Shown: positions 47,322-58,924, numbered from the stretch's first letter. The stretch is DNA of 64,000 nt from Prochlorococcus sp. AG-436-O11 (GCA_003212535.1 QCPO01000003.1:1-64000), one strand, 5' to 3'. Notes: a model not told the origin generated them from the letters alone. Numbers and translations: made by a program.

Positions 47322-47942
47322 TCATCCAATCAAATTATTTATATTGTCCTTTAATTGATTAGTTAACAAATTTAAATCCTCTTTCGAGGAGCTTTTAGGA
47401 GGTTGAACAGGTTTTCCTACTTTAATAACTATTTTTGTAAAAAATGGTATAAAAAGCCGAAATCTTATCAACCTATGCGAATTAACAATTGCGACCGGCA
47501 ATAATAATTTTTGGTTCTTAAAAGCTAATAATGCTGCGCCTTGTTTTGGCTTATTAACACGCCCATTTTTTTGACGAGTACCATCAATAAAAATGCCAAT
47601 ACAATTGGCATTTGATAATTTTTCACAGGCGGTTTTTATAGTATTTTTGTCAGCGATACCTCTTTTAACAGGATAAGCTCCACAAGACTTAATAATAAAA
47701 CCAAGAAGAGGTATTTTAAAAAGTTCTGCTTTTGCCATAAAAGATATATTGCGACCTAAAGCATGGCCTAGCAGCGGCGGGTCAAGTAATGATCCATGAT
47801 TAGAAACCATTATAAAAGAACCTGTTTGAGGAATATTTTCTTTACCAATTAAGTTACCTCTGAATATAAATTTATAAATTGGTAAAACAAAAAATAGGCT
47901 TACTAATTTGTAAATTAGTTTTTGATAAAAATCATTTTTCAT
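47322..47942 (-). CDS. plsC: 1-acyl-sn-glycerol-3-phosphate acyltransferase
   Basis: MVSNHGSLLDPPLLG (HX4D), GIFIDGTRQKNG. Confidence 0.93.
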   Translation of the reverse strand: MKNDFYQKLIYKLVSLFFVLPIYKFIFRGNLIGKENIPQTGSFIMVSNHGSLLDPPLLGHALGRNISFMAKAELFKIPLLGFIIKSCGAYPVKRGIADKNTIKTACEKLSNANCIGIFIDGTRQKNGRVNKPKQGAALLAFKNQKLLLPVAIVNSHRLIRFRLFIPFFTKIVIKVGKPVQPPKSSSKEDLNLLTNQLKDNINNLIG

Positions 47943-47947
47943 ACAAC

Positions 47948-48844
47948 TTAATATGTTATTTGATCAGAAGAGGAAACTTGAGAAATTTGTACATCCTTCA
48001 AATGTCTTTTAAATAAACCACTTAATACATTAGAAGGTCCAATTTCAACAATATGAAGATCACGTTCTTCTGACATTAAATCCATAGTTTCGCGCCATCT
48101 CACACCATTGCACATTTGATTTTCCAATCTCATTTTAAGCTCGTTTGGATCATTACAAAGAGATGGAGAATAGTTACTAATTACTGGATAAGAAGGAGTA
48201 TTGAATTTAATAGTTTTTAAATACTCAGAAAATTTAATTGAAGGTTCTTTCATAAATGGCGAATGAAAAGCTCCTGAAACATTTAATTTCAAAAATCTTT
48301 TACAAGAAATTTCTTTAGAAAATTGATCTAATGCTAATTCAGAACCTGACAAGACAACTTGAGCAGAACTATTATCATTTGCAATAACAATGTCATCAAT
48401 TTTATCTACTAATAAATCAAGTTGATTTCTATCAAAACCAATTAATGCTGCCATAGATCCTTTTCCAGCATTGGCCATTAATTCAGATCTTACTTTTATA
48501 AGTGATACACAATCTTCAAAAGAAAAAACATCCGCGCAATATAATGCCGTGATTTCCCCTAAACTATGTCCAGCAACATAAGTTGGTTTAAAACCATTTT
48601 CTTTTAAGGCATCTAATAAAATTGATTCAACTAAAAAAAGACAAATTTGTGTATTCCTTGTATTATTTATATCTTTCAGAAGATTTTTAGGATCAGGATT
48701 TAACTCACAAATTTCAAGTAGATTTCTTTCGAATACCTCCGAAGCATAATCAAATCTAGTTTGTGAATTTGGCAAATTCTCAATTTGTTTTGCCATTCCA
48801 ATTTTTTGCGAACCCTGTCCAGGGAATACCCATACAACTGTCAT
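47948..48844 (-). CDS. fabD: malonyl-CoA:ACP transacylase
   Basis: FPGQGSQKIGM, AGHSLGEITALYCA. Confidence 0.96.
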   Translation of the reverse strand: MTVVWVFPGQGSQKIGMAKQIENLPNSQTRFDYASEVFERNLLEICELNPDPKNLLKDINNTRNTQICLFLVESILLDALKENGFKPTYVAGHSLGEITALYCADVFSFEDCVSLIKVRSELMANAGKGSMAALIGFDRNQLDLLVDKIDDIVIANDNSSAQVVLSGSELALDQFSKEISCKRFLKLNVSGAFHSPFMKEPSIKFSEYLKTIKFNTPSYPVISNYSPSLCNDPNELKMRLENQMCNGVRWRETMDLMSEERDLHIVEIGPSNVLSGLFKRHLKDVQISQVSSSDQITY

Positions 48845-48861
48845 AACTTACCTTTTTGTTT

Positions 48862-49869
48862 TTAACCCCATTTAATGAGGGCGGCACCCCAACTTAACCC
48901 AGCACCAAAACCACTTGTGGCTATAATATCATTTTGTTTAATTGTCTTTTTTCTAATAGCTTCATCCATCATTAAAGGAATTGTTCCTGCTGAGGTGTTT
49001 CCATAATTTTGTAAATTACTAAGAATTTTACCTTTAGAAAATTTCAGCTTATCTCCTACAGAATCTAATATTCTTTGATTAGCTTGATGCAGTAAAAGCC
49101 AGTCAACTTTGTCAGAATTATAATTTACCTTTTTAAATAAATCTTGAATAATTAATGGAACTTCTCTGACTGCAAATTTATATACTTCCTGTCCGTTCAT
49201 CTGAATTGGAGAAAAACCACCACTTGAAAACTCTATATTATCTATTATCGAATCTTTTTTCTTATTTGATGGGAGATTTAGAAACGAACCCTTGCGACCA
49301 TCAGTTCTCATATTAAATCCAATTAAATTATCAAATTCATTTGTTGCTTCTATCGCTATTGCACCAGCACCATCTCCAAATAAGATACAACTTCTTCTAT
49401 CATTCCAATCTACATAGCTTGACATTTGATCTGCACCAATAACTATAGCTCTTTTATACGTTCCACCTTTTAAAAATTGAGAGGCTGTTATTAAAGCGAA
49501 TAAGAAGCCACTACATGCAGCTGTTAAATCAAAAGCCACGGCATTATTTGCGCCTAATTTAGCTTGAATCCCAGGCGCAGAACCAAATAAATCATTCGGA
49601 GTAGAAGTAGCTAAAACTATCAAATCAATTGTTTCAATATCCCATTTGGTCATCTGAATTGCAGACATTGCAGCCTTATAACCCATCTGAGTTACAGATT
49701 CTTCTAAACCAGAAATCCTTCTCTGAGAAATACCTGTTCTAGATTTTATCCATTCATCACTTGTATCGACCTTATTACTAATTTTAGAATTAGTGAGTAT
49801 TTGATTAGGCACATAACTTCCACTACCTTTGAATGAGACTCCAATCTGCTTAAAATTCATTCCTTCCAA
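48862..49869 (-). CDS. fabH: 3-oxoacyl-ACP synthase III
   Basis: DEWIKSRTGISQRRI, DLTAACSGFLFAL, LLHQANQRI, NTSAGTIP. Confidence 0.96.
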   Translation of the reverse strand: MEGMNFKQIGVSFKGSGSYVPNQILTNSKISNKVDTSDEWIKSRTGISQRRISGLEESVTQMGYKAAMSAIQMTKWDIETIDLIVLATSTPNDLFGSAPGIQAKLGANNAVAFDLTAACSGFLFALITASQFLKGGTYKRAIVIGADQMSSYVDWNDRRSCILFGDGAGAIAIEATNEFDNLIGFNMRTDGRKGSFLNLPSNKKKDSIIDNIEFSSGGFSPIQMNGQEVYKFAVREVPLIIQDLFKKVNYNSDKVDWLLLHQANQRILDSVGDKLKFSKGKILSNLQNYGNTSAGTIPLMMDEAIRKKTIKQNDIIATSGFGAGLSWGAALIKWG

Positions 49870-49923
49870 AAGAGATTTTTAGTTACTTATATAAGTCAAA
49901 CATAAAATTTGACAAAATATGTT

Positions 49924-51396
49924 TTAAGAATTTAAAACTTGAAGCTTTTGAAGCTGACTTAAACTTTCCATAACATTATGATTTACTGCAGAATGAGCTA
50001 AACGCAAAGCGCTAACTACAGATAAAGACTTACTACTTCCATGTCCAATTACACAAATTCCATTAACTCCAAGCAATAAAGCACCACCATGCTCAGCATG
50101 ATCTAACCTTTTTTTAATTCTTAATAAATTACTTTTTAAAAAAGCAGAACCAACTTTACCTCTTCTGCCCCTTGGTAGCTCAGACCTCAAAATATCTAAT
50201 AAAACACCTCCCACAGACTCAAGAAATTTAAGTAATATATTTCCTGTGAAACCATCGCAAACAACGACATCAAAACTACCAGACAAAACATCTCTACCTT
50301 CACAATTACCTCCAAAATTAAAACTTTTTTCATTTGAAAGTAATGCAAATGTTTTAAGGGATAAATCATTCCCTTTGCATTCTTCTTCTCCAATATTTAA
50401 TAGACCAATGCGAGGTTTTTTGATTTGTAAAACATCTTTGGCATAAATATTACCAAGAAGGGCAAACTGATGGAGATAAGAGGGCTTACAATCAGTATTT
50501 GCTCCAACATCTAAAACCAATACAGGGCGAGTTTGATCCCTTGAAGGGAATAATGCACCAATAGCTGGTCTTTCAATACCTTTTAATCTGCCAAGTCTAA
50601 AAATCGCAGAAGCCATCATTGCTCCTGAATTACCTGCAGAATAGACCGCTTTTGCTTGATTATTTTTTACTAAATCCATAGCAACATTTACACTGGCATT
50701 TTTTCTTTTTCTGACAGCAGTAGCTTCTTCGTTCATGCCTATAGGGTCTCCACTATCAATTAACTCAATACGATTATTATCAATTTCTTTTTCGAGCAAT
50801 TCTATTAAACCAATTTTTTCTGCTTCATTTCTAACTGTTTGAATTTTACCAACAAACTTTATATTTATCGGAAATCGGCTTATCGCATCAAGGCAACCCT
50901 CAAGAATTGGAGCAGGCGCATAATCTCCACCCATACCATCAACTGCAATCCAAATTCTCTCAGCATTTGATTCATATTCTTTATTTAAAGAATTATCGCT
51001 ATTTTGTAATCTTTTTAAAGGATCAAAAACCAATGGCTGTAATGTATTTTTTGCTAATGAACTAGCATTGGAAACTACACTGCTAGCAGTATTAACAACA
51101 GATTCCGCACTTGAAACAACGTTACCTGCAACGTTTCCGGCAACATTACTTGCTGTACTAACAACAGATCCAGCGCTAGAGACAACGTTACCCGCAACAT
51201 TACTTGCTGTACTAACAACAGATTCCGCACTTGAAACAACGTTACCTGCAACGTTTCCGGCAACATTACTTGCAGTAACAGCAGAATTTGCAGCCGTATC
51301 AACTATTGAGGTCACGGCTGAGTTCCTTTTATACCAAATAACTAATCTTCTAATAGCTCTTGGCTTATTCATTTTATTTACAGTATCTTTTCCCAT
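49924..51396 (-). CDS. plsX: phosphate acyltransferase PlsX with long repeat-containing N-terminal extension
   Basis: Catalytic part IWIAVDGMGGDYAP...; preceded by ~145 aa containing SNVAGNV(AGNV)VSSAxSVVSTA repeats. Confidence 0.93.
   Translation of the reverse strand: MGKDTVNKMNKPRAIRRLVIWYKRNSAVTSIVDTAANSAVTASNVAGNVAGNVVSSAESVVSTASNVAGNVVSSAGSVVSTASNVAGNVAGNVVSSAESVVNTASSVVSNASSLAKNTLQPLVFDPLKRLQNSDNSLNKEYESNAERIWIAVDGMGGDYAPAPILEGCLDAISRFPINIKFVGKIQTVRNEAEKIGLIELLEKEIDNNRIELIDSGDPIGMNEEATAVRKRKNASVNVAMDLVKNNQAKAVYSAGNSGAMMASAIFRLGRLKGIERPAIGALFPSRDQTRPVLVLDVGANTDCKPSYLHQFALLGNIYAKDVLQIKKPRIGLLNIGEEECKGNDLSLKTFALLSNEKSFNFGGNCEGRDVLSGSFDVVVCDGFTGNILLKFLESVGGVLLDILRSELPRGRRGKVGSAFLKSNLLRIKKRLDHAEHGGALLLGVNGICVIGHGSSKSLSVVSALRLAHSAVNHNVMESLSQLQKLQVLNS
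51093..51273. repeat. In-frame tandem repeat in plsX 5' end: identical 61 bp copies 51093-51153 and 51213-51273, offset 120 bp
   Basis: taacaacagattccgcacttgaaacaacgttacctgcaacgtttccggcaacattacttgc present twice exactly; intervening shorter unit lacks 12 bp. Confidence 0.95.
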
Positions 51397-52143
51397 TTAT
51401 TTACTATCAAAAGGAGAAATATCTACAATTCTCTGAAAGAGATATCCTGTACCTCTCGCTGTAAGAATTAATTCGGGATTTGCAGGGTCAGCTTCTAACT
51501 TTGATCTTAGTCTTGAAATATGAACATCCACTACTCTTGTATCTACATGTCTTTCTGGTGTATAACCCCAAACCTCTTTCAAAATCTCTCCTCGACTAAA
51601 AGGCTCTCCTGACCTACTTACTAAAAGCTCCAAAAGACTAAATTCCATTCCAGTTAATCTAATTCTCTCATCGCTTTTGAAAACTTGTCTTCGATTTGTA
51701 TCAATTTTTATATCCGTAACCAAAATTAAACCTGAGTTAGGCATTCCAGGAATTTGTTCTTTATCTATTCTTCTTAAAACGCACCTAATTCTAGCTTCTA
51801 ACTCTTTCGGGCTAAAAGGTTTTACAACGTAATCATCAGCACCTAATTCTAAACCTGTTATCCGATCAGCTACGTCTCCTAGTGCAGTTAACATAACAAT
51901 CGGCACATCGGAGTCTTTTCTTAATTCTTGGCAAACTCCATACCCATCTAATTTAGGCATCATTACGTCAAGTACCACTAAATCAGGCTCGTAATCATTG
52001 AATAACTTTAATGCCTCTTTACCATCACATGCGGTGACAACTTTGTAACCAATCATAGAGAGACGGGTCTCTAGAATTCTTCTAATGCTTGCCTCATCAT
52101 CAGCAACCAGGATTGTTTCTTTAGTTTGACTAGATACAGCCAT
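51397..52143 (-). CDS. rpaB: OmpR-family response regulator RpaB (Ycf27)
   Basis: ILVADDEASIRRILETRLSMIGYKVVTACDGKEAL...VLDVMMPKLDGYGVCQEL; winged-helix C-terminus. Confidence 0.93.
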   Translation of the reverse strand: MAVSSQTKETILVADDEASIRRILETRLSMIGYKVVTACDGKEALKLFNDYEPDLVVLDVMMPKLDGYGVCQELRKDSDVPIVMLTALGDVADRITGLELGADDYVVKPFSPKELEARIRCVLRRIDKEQIPGMPNSGLILVTDIKIDTNRRQVFKSDERIRLTGMEFSLLELLVSRSGEPFSRGEILKEVWGYTPERHVDTRVVDVHISRLRSKLEADPANPELILTARGTGYLFQRIVDISPFDSK

Positions 52144-52249
52144 TTGTTTCTATTAGCTAATCAGTAAGAGAATTTATTCTTATCCTAATCTAACTTGTGG
52201 AGGGGCAATATCCAAAACATATCAGTCCGTCAATCTATTCAAGATCTTA

Positions 52250-53605
52250 ATGTCTAGTAAATTTTCGACTTTTATTTGTCAGAATTGTGGATCTGAAACT
52301 TCTCAATACTTTGGAAAGTGCCTCAATTGCAATGAATGGAATACAATTGTTGAAGAGAGGAAAAGCCCGAGGTATAAATCTGCAAATATTAAAGAAAATA
52401 AAAAATCTAAGCTATTTAATGAAATTTCATCTGAAAAAACAGCAAGGTTTACAAGTGGTTTTAAAGAATTTGATAGAGTCCTAGGAGGTGGGATTGTCCC
52501 AGGATCTGTAGTATTACTTGGGGGTGAACCAGGTATTGGCAAAAGTACAATCGTCCTTCAAACAGCAGGCAAAATATCTCTTAAGGAAAAAGTTTTATAC
52601 ATTACTGCTGAAGAATCTTTAGAACAGGTAAAAATTAGATGGGAAAGATTAAATCAAAACTGCATTGATTTAAAAATTTATGCAGAAACCAACTTGTCTT
52701 TAATTCTTGAAGAGATCAAAATCGTAAAGCCAAGTTTTGCAATTATTGATAGTATCCAAGCTATTCATAATGATGACATGGGAAGTGCCCCAGGATCTGT
52801 TTCACAAGTTAGAGCTTGTTCATCTGACTTACAGAATCTTGCTAAAGAAAATAATATAGCTCTTTTAATAATCGGCCATGTCACCAAAGATGGATCTCTA
52901 GCAGGTCCAAAAACACTAGAACATTTAGTTGACGTAGTTATTAACTTTGAAGGAGATAAGATTTCCTCTCATAGGTTACTAAGAAGTGTAAAAAATCGAT
53001 TTGGGTCAACTTTTGAAATTGGAATTTTTGAAATGTTAGAAAAAGGTTTGAGTGAAATAAAAAACCCAAGTTCAATCTTTACCAACAAAGAAAACATTTC
53101 AGGAGTAACAACTATAATTACTAATGAAGGATCAAGACCATTTGCAGTAGATATTCAAGCACTCGTTAATAAAACTTTTTACAGTAATCCAAGACGAACG
53201 ACTACAGGGATAAGCATCAATAGATTGCATCAAATTTTAGCAGTTATTGAAAAACATCTAGGTATTAAATTATCTCAATATGACTGCTATGTAGCTACTG
53301 GAGGGGGGTTTGAAATTAATGATCCATCGTCGGATTTAGGAGTAGCATTATCAATTTTATCAAGTTTAAATAATATCCCCCCTATAAAAAATTGTTCATT
53401 TATTGGAGAACTAGGTTTGAGCGGTCAAGTTAGACAATCAAATAATCTTCGTCCAAAAATAGAAGAAGCGGTAAGACTAGGCATCAAAAATATTTTGGTA
53501 CCTCGATCAAAATATGATTTACAAAATAATTTCGAGAATCTAATCGAAATTAAGGAGATTTCAAATATTAGCGAAGCTGTTGATTATGCTTTAGCGAAGA
53601 ACTAA
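52250..53605 (+). CDS. radA: DNA repair protein RadA
   Basis: N-terminal C4 zinc finger, [20 protein letters not shown] motif. Confidence 0.96.
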   Translation: MSSKFSTFICQNCGSETSQYFGKCLNCNEWNTIVEERKSPRYKSANIKENKKSKLFNEISSEKTARFTSGFKEFDRVLGGGIVPGSVVLLGGEPGIGKSTIVLQTAGKISLKEKVLYITAEESLEQVKIRWERLNQNCIDLKIYAETNLSLILEEIKIVKPSFAIIDSIQAIHNDDMGSAPGSVSQVRACSSDLQNLAKENNIALLIIGHVTKDGSLAGPKTLEHLVDVVINFEGDKISSHRLLRSVKNRFGSTFEIGIFEMLEKGLSEIKNPSSIFTNKENISGVTTIITNEGSRPFAVDIQALVNKTFYSNPRRTTTGISINRLHQILAVIEKHLGIKLSQYDCYVATGGGFEINDPSSDLGVALSILSSLNNIPPIKNCSFIGELGLSGQVRQSNNLRPKIEEAVRLGIKNILVPRSKYDLQNNFENLIEIKEISNISEAVDYALAKN

Positions 53606-54123
53606 AGATACATATCAATTGAACTTCTTCCAGAGTTTTTTAGCCAATTTTCAATATCTAGATATCCACCAGGATATAGCCTTACTGCCTTAGACCAAAC
53701 TTCCGCAGCTTTATCAAACCATATTTCTCTTTGATCTAAATCGCCTTGTTGCTCAGCATATCTACCTCTTTTTTCATATATTAAGCCTATATTTTTAAGG
53801 CAAGATGGCTGTTTTGGATTTTCTATTAATGCTTGTTGATAAGTCTCAATAGATAAATCTTCTTGACCATTACTCATATATATTATTGCCATATTTTTTA
53901 GAGTTTCTCCCCTATCAATTTTATTTTCTTCTAGCTTTAAACTTTCTTTGTAATATTCTAATGCCTCTGAATAATCGCCATTATTTTGAGCTGCTAATCC
54001 ATCTCTATAATAGATATATGCCTTTTTTTCCTTTTCTGCAATAGGCATAATTTTAACAATAGATTCTGCAATTACAGTAAAGGCTTTATCAATAAAATTG
54101 TCTCTGTTTTGGTTACTAGGCAC
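53602..54123 (-). CDS. ycf3: photosystem I assembly protein Ycf3 (TPR)
   Basis: [49 protein letters not shown]. Confidence 0.95.
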   Translation of the reverse strand: MPSNQNRDNFIDKAFTVIAESIVKIMPIAEKEKKAYIYYRDGLAAQNNGDYSEALEYYKESLKLEENKIDRGETLKNMAIIYMSNGQEDLSIETYQQALIENPKQPSCLKNIGLIYEKRGRYAEQQGDLDQREIWFDKAAEVWSKAVRLYPGGYLDIENWLKNSGRSSIDMYL

Positions 54124-54240
54124 TGTTTTAAGTGAAATTAAATTAAAATAGTAGATTAAAATTAACTATTTTTTAAAGTCTATAACATTTATTATAGTTA
54201 TAAATAAAGAAAAGAATTAATTTGAGTTTATTGAAAAAAT

Positions 54241-56538
54241 ATGGAGATCATTCAACTAAACATAACAGGTATGAAATGTGGTGGGTGTGTAAATACTGTA
54301 GAGAAAATATTGAAAAATTCAGATGGCGTTGAGAATGTCTCTGTTAACTTGCTTACTGAAAGCGCCTACTTTGAAATTCATAAAGGTTATCTAGAAATTG
54401 ATAAGGTTCTTGACAATCTCAAGAACAACGGTTTTCCATCAAAGATTTACACAAATGATTTCTCAAGAAAAATAAATAAAGCAGAGTTAGAAAAAAAAAA
54501 GAAATGGAATAATCAATTGCAAAAACTTAATTTTGCTCTTTTACTTTTACTATTGTCAGGCTTAGGGCATCTAGCAGAGGGAGGCTATATAAACTTACCG
54601 ATATTGGGGAATATATTTTTTCATGCTGTATTGGCCACATCAGCTTTATTGTTTCCTGGACGCCAAATAATAATAAATGGATTTCAATCATTTCTCAAAA
54701 ATCATCCAGATATGGACTCTTTAGTAGCTCTTGGGGTTACAAGTGCTTACATTACAAGTCTGCTATCCTTAATATTTCCTGCAACTGGTTTTCCTTGTTT
54801 TTTTAATGAGCCAGTAATGTTATTAGGATTTATACTAATTGGACGTTTCTTAGAAGAAAGAGCAAGGTATCAAACTGGTTCATCGATTAGTGAATTACTA
54901 GATCTTCAACCTGAAATGGCAAATATCTATATAGAAAAAGATAAAGTTAAGTCTATAAGAGTAAATTTATTAAAATCAGGTCAAGAGATTCAAGTTTTAT
55001 CTGGCGATAGAGTCCCAGCTGACTGCGTTGTTATAAAAGGTTCTTCATATATGGATGTCTCTCATATTACGGGAGAATCAAAACCTATCCAAGTCACGGA
55101 AGGGGGGAAAGTATCAAATGGGTCTTTAAATTTAAATTCAACTCTCAGATTAAAAGTAGAAAAAGTAGGGGGCGATTCTTCACTAGCAAAACTAGTAAAT
55201 CTTATTGAATCAGTTCAAGCTAAAAAACCTCCTATTCAAAGAATTGCAGATCAAATTGCGGGCAAATTTACTTATTTTGTTCTCATTTTTGCAACTTCTA
55301 GTTTCTTTTTCTGGTGGAAAGGAGCTGAGCAAATTTGGCCTGATCTACTAACTCATGATCATAATGAATTAATAACAAATTCAAGCCACACATTACATAG
55401 TTCTCTTGGAAGCAATGCTGACAACTTCCTCAGTTTAGCTATTCAACTATCAATTGCAGTTTTAGTTATAGCTTGTCCATGTGCACTAGGTTTAGCTACT
55501 CCTACCGTAATTACTGTTGCATCAGGTAAAGCTGCAAAAAAAGGCGTTTTATTCAAAGGGGGAGACAAAATAGAAATAGCTTCAAAAATTAATCAAATTA
55601 TTTTTGATAAAACAGGAACATTAACCAAAGGAGAGCCTTTCATTATTGAATATAAAAATAATGATGATAATTTATTTTTATTAAAAGTATCTGCAAGTTT
55701 AGAAAGCGAAAGCAGACATCCAATAGCACATGCCTTAATTAAAGAAGCAAAAAAACAAAATTTAAATCTACTACCAATAAAAAACATCCACACTGAGTCT
55801 GGTAGAGGTATTTCTGGAGAACTTGAAACAATTAATGGACTCATAAATATTGGAAGTATTGAATGGCTAATTAGTAAAGGAGTAAGTATTGATAGTGATG
55901 CAAAAAAAGCTTTAGAAACTGAAGAGACCAAAACAAATACAGTTATTGGAGTAAGTATTGAACAAAAACTACTTGGTTTTATTTTGTTAGGGGATTTGCT
56001 AAGAGAAGATTCAATCCAAACAGTTCAAAAACTAAGGGAAAACAACTTCAGAATTAACGTTTTGAGCGGAGATAGAAAACAAACTGTTATTGATTTAGGC
56101 AAGAAAATTGGTTGTCATGAAAATGAAATGAAATGGGAACTTCTCCCTAAAATGAAACTGAATATTATAGAAGATTTAAAGAAAAATAATAAAGTGGCAA
56201 TGATTGGTGATGGAATAAATGATGCCCCTGCCTTAGCTGCCTCTGATTTAGGTATCGCAGTAGGCTCAGGTACTCAAATTGCCAAGGCAAATGCAGATGT
56301 GGTCTTAATGGGCGATCAATTAAATGGATTACCTTACGCATTAGGGCTGGCAAAAAAAACAATAAGAAAGATTAAACAAAATCTCCTTTGGGCGTTTGGA
56401 TACAATTTAATAGCTCTTCCAATAGCGGCTGGGATTTTATTCCCTAAATATGGAATTCTTCTTACTCCATCGATAGCTGCTTTATTAATGGCTACTAGCT
56501 CTATAACAGTCGTAGTTAATGCTTTATCTTTGGATTAA
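54241..56538 (+). CDS. copper-transporting P-type ATPase
   Basis: N-terminal HMA GMKCGGC; IACPCALGLATP; FDKTGTLTKG. Confidence 0.95.
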   Translation: MEIIQLNITGMKCGGCVNTVEKILKNSDGVENVSVNLLTESAYFEIHKGYLEIDKVLDNLKNNGFPSKIYTNDFSRKINKAELEKKKKWNNQLQKLNFALLLLLLSGLGHLAEGGYINLPILGNIFFHAVLATSALLFPGRQIIINGFQSFLKNHPDMDSLVALGVTSAYITSLLSLIFPATGFPCFFNEPVMLLGFILIGRFLEERARYQTGSSISELLDLQPEMANIYIEKDKVKSIRVNLLKSGQEIQVLSGDRVPADCVVIKGSSYMDVSHITGESKPIQVTEGGKVSNGSLNLNSTLRLKVEKVGGDSSLAKLVNLIESVQAKKPPIQRIADQIAGKFTYFVLIFATSSFFFWWKGAEQIWPDLLTHDHNELITNSSHTLHSSLGSNADNFLSLAIQLSIAVLVIACPCALGLATPTVITVASGKAAKKGVLFKGGDKIEIASKINQIIFDKTGTLTKGEPFIIEYKNNDDNLFLLKVSASLESESRHPIAHALIKEAKKQNLNLLPIKNIHTESGRGISGELETINGLINIGSIEWLISKGVSIDSDAKKALETEETKTNTVIGVSIEQKLLGFILLGDLLREDSIQTVQKLRENNFRINVLSGDRKQTVIDLGKKIGCHENEMKWELLPKMKLNIIEDLKKNNKVAMIGDGINDAPALAASDLGIAVGSGTQIAKANADVVLMGDQLNGLPYALGLAKKTIRKIKQNLLWAFGYNLIALPIAAGILFPKYGILLTPSIAALLMATSSITVVVNALSLD

Positions 56539-57183
56539 ATGAAAGGAAAATTTATTGTAATCGAAGGAATCGATGGATGCGGTAAGACAACTCAAATAGA
56601 TGAAATTTCAAAATGGCTGCCAAAAAGTGGTTTAATGCAAAAATATTCTAAATTAATAACAACAAGAGAACCTGGGGGAAGCCTTTTAGGCAAAAAACTA
56701 AGGAGCCTTATTCTTGATAACAATAAAAATAATAAACCTTCATCACTTGCTGAACTATTACTTTATTCAGCTGATAGAGCAGAGCATGTTTCCAAAATCA
56801 TTTCCCCTGCTCTAAGAAAAGAGAATTGGGTAATTAGTGATAGATTTTCAGATTCGACACTTGCATATCAAGGTTATGGAAGAAATCTTAATCTGGAAAC
56901 CATAAAACATCTTGAATCTATTGTATGTCAAGGAGAATCTCCAGACCTCACAATTTTTTTGGAAATTTCTCCAGAAGAAAGCATTAGGCGTAGAAAACAT
57001 GAAATACCAGATAGAATGGAGTCTGAAGGTATTAAATTCCTAGATAAAGTAAATGAAGGATTCAAATTAATTGCCAAAGAAAAGAATTGGGTGGTAATAT
57101 CTGCTTCACAAAATATCAAAACTATTTCTAATCAAATTAAAGAAGTTTTATTAAAAAAATTTTCAAATATAAAAAATGTGTGA
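56539..57183 (+). CDS. tmk: thymidylate kinase
   Basis: [30 protein letters not shown]. Confidence 0.96.
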   Translation: MKGKFIVIEGIDGCGKTTQIDEISKWLPKSGLMQKYSKLITTREPGGSLLGKKLRSLILDNNKNNKPSSLAELLLYSADRAEHVSKIISPALRKENWVISDRFSDSTLAYQGYGRNLNLETIKHLESIVCQGESPDLTIFLEISPEESIRRRKHEIPDRMESEGIKFLDKVNEGFKLIAKEKNWVVISASQNIKTISNQIKEVLLKKFSNIKNV

Positions 57184-58138
57184 ATTCAAAAAAAATAATT
57201 CTTTAATTAATTTAGAAGTAAATAAATACCTTGAAAGCATAATTCAAACTAAATTATTTGCTAATGGATACATTTTTTATGGTACAGAAGGAGTAGGAAA
57301 GAAACAAACAGCTCTTAATTTTATAAAAGAAATTTTCAAACAATTTTCGTCAAATAGAAATGTTGAAGAAAAAATTAATAATAAAAACCATCCAGATTTT
57401 TTAATGATTGAACCAACTTCTTTTATTAAAGGTAAGAGCACAAAAAGCATAGATCCTACAAAGCCAACAAAAAACAATGTGGACATTATCAAGATAGAGC
57501 AAATACGTAATGTTAAGAACTTCCTTAATCAAAAGCCTATAGAATCACAAAAAAAAATAGTTTTAATCGTTGATGCGCATCTTCTGAATGAATCAGCTTC
57601 AAATTGCCTTTTAAAAACCTTAGAAGAGCCTAGTAATGGCATCTTTATCTTATTAACATCAAAACTAAGTTTACTTTTAGATACTATTACCTCAAGATGT
57701 CAACTCATAAAATTTAAATCTTTTTCCAGCAAACAAATAGATTGTTTTTTAAAAAAGAACTTAGACCCTTATGAGTTAGATATTACTAAAAATTTAAATT
57801 TACAAGATTTAGTTAACTCTGCAAATGGTTCTCCTGGGAATTTATTGAAAAATATTGAGATATGGAAGGATTTATCAGATGAAATTACCTGTAAATTAAA
57901 CTTTCCCTTAAAAGATAATTTAGAGATCTTAAAGCTTTGTAAATTAATATCTGAACAACTAGAAATATATCAACAGATTTCTCTAATTAATTTAATACAA
58001 CAAATGTGGTGGACAAAAACAAGAAATATCAATTTAGTTAAAAAACTAGAAAATCTAAAATTACATATCAAAAATAATATACAACCAAGATTGGCCTGGG
58101 AAGTTACCTTATTAAAAATTGCTATAGAAGATTTATAA
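57176..58138 (+). CDS. holB: DNA polymerase III delta prime subunit
   Basis: [51 protein letters not shown] start. Confidence 0.9.
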   Translation: MCEFKKNNSLINLEVNKYLESIIQTKLFANGYIFYGTEGVGKKQTALNFIKEIFKQFSSNRNVEEKINNKNHPDFLMIEPTSFIKGKSTKSIDPTKPTKNNVDIIKIEQIRNVKNFLNQKPIESQKKIVLIVDAHLLNESASNCLLKTLEEPSNGIFILLTSKLSLLLDTITSRCQLIKFKSFSSKQIDCFLKKNLDPYELDITKNLNLQDLVNSANGSPGNLLKNIEIWKDLSDEITCKLNFPLKDNLEILKLCKLISEQLEIYQQISLINLIQQMWWTKTRNINLVKKLENLKLHIKNNIQPRLAWEVTLLKIAIEDL

Positions 58139-58141
58139 TAT

Positions 58142-58924
58142 TTAATCTATTACTGAATTCATTAAATCTAAGTTTCTGGATTGCATAAACTCTTGCTTGG
58201 CAGTTTCAACTTTAGATCCAATAGGTAGTTCGAGGCAATATCCTGCCCCATAAACAGTTTTTATATAAATTGGCTTGCGAGGATCAGGCTCTAGTTTTGT
58301 ACGCAAATGCCTAATATGAACTCTAATTGTCTCAATATCATCATCAGGTTCATATCCCCATACGTCTTTAAGTATCAAAGCTGGTGATACTGTTTGACCA
58401 TGTCTTTGTAATAGGCAATGAAGAAGTTCAAATTCTAGATGGGTTAATCTAACTGGGGAGTCAAACCAAATTGCTTCAAATCTTTCTGGAACAAGTGTTA
58501 GAGGGCCATAACTTAAAAGTTCTTGCTGATTACTTGAATTTAACGGTGCTCTATTAGTCCTTCTTAATAAGGCTTTAATACGAACATGCAATTCTTCTAG
58601 ATCAAAAGGCTTTGTAATATAGTCGTCTGCACCTGAATTAAATCCAGTAACTTTATCTTTAAGTCCTCCCAATGCCGTAATCATTAAGATTGGAATATTT
58701 AAAGTTCTTTCATCTCTTCTCAGCCTCTGACATAAAGTTAAACCATCAACATTTGGCAACATTAAATCTAACAGTATTAAGTCTGGTGAATATTGAAGAG
58801 CCAGAGCCTGCCCTTTAATACCGTCCTCGGCTTTTTGGACATCAAAACCAGCATGTTCTAAATGTCCCGCAACCAACTCACGCATATCACGATCATCTTC
58901 AATTAGAAGGATTGAAATTTTCAT
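58142..58924 (-). CDS. rpaA: OmpR-family response regulator RpaA
   Basis: [59 protein letters not shown]; winged helix. Confidence 0.9.
   Translation of the reverse strand: MKISILLIEDDRDMRELVAGHLEHAGFDVQKAEDGIKGQALALQYSPDLILLDLMLPNVDGLTLCQRLRRDERTLNIPILMITALGGLKDKVTGFNSGADDYITKPFDLEELHVRIKALLRRTNRAPLNSSNQQELLSYGPLTLVPERFEAIWFDSPVRLTHLEFELLHCLLQRHGQTVSPALILKDVWGYEPDDDIETIRVHIRHLRTKLEPDPRKPIYIKTVYGAGYCLELPIGSKVETAKQEFMQSRNLDLMNSVID

Noticed and set aside
51068-51436. 122-aa plus-strand ORF with repeats (METTLLAVLTTDSALETTLPATFPATLLAV)
   Set aside because: Antisense to the plsX repeat region; its apparent repeats are the mirror of the sense repeats. Same for the 51075..51302 minus ORF.
55593-55931. 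112-aa minus ORF inside the Cu ATPase gene
   Set aside because: Antisense shadow of a conserved P-type ATPase domain.
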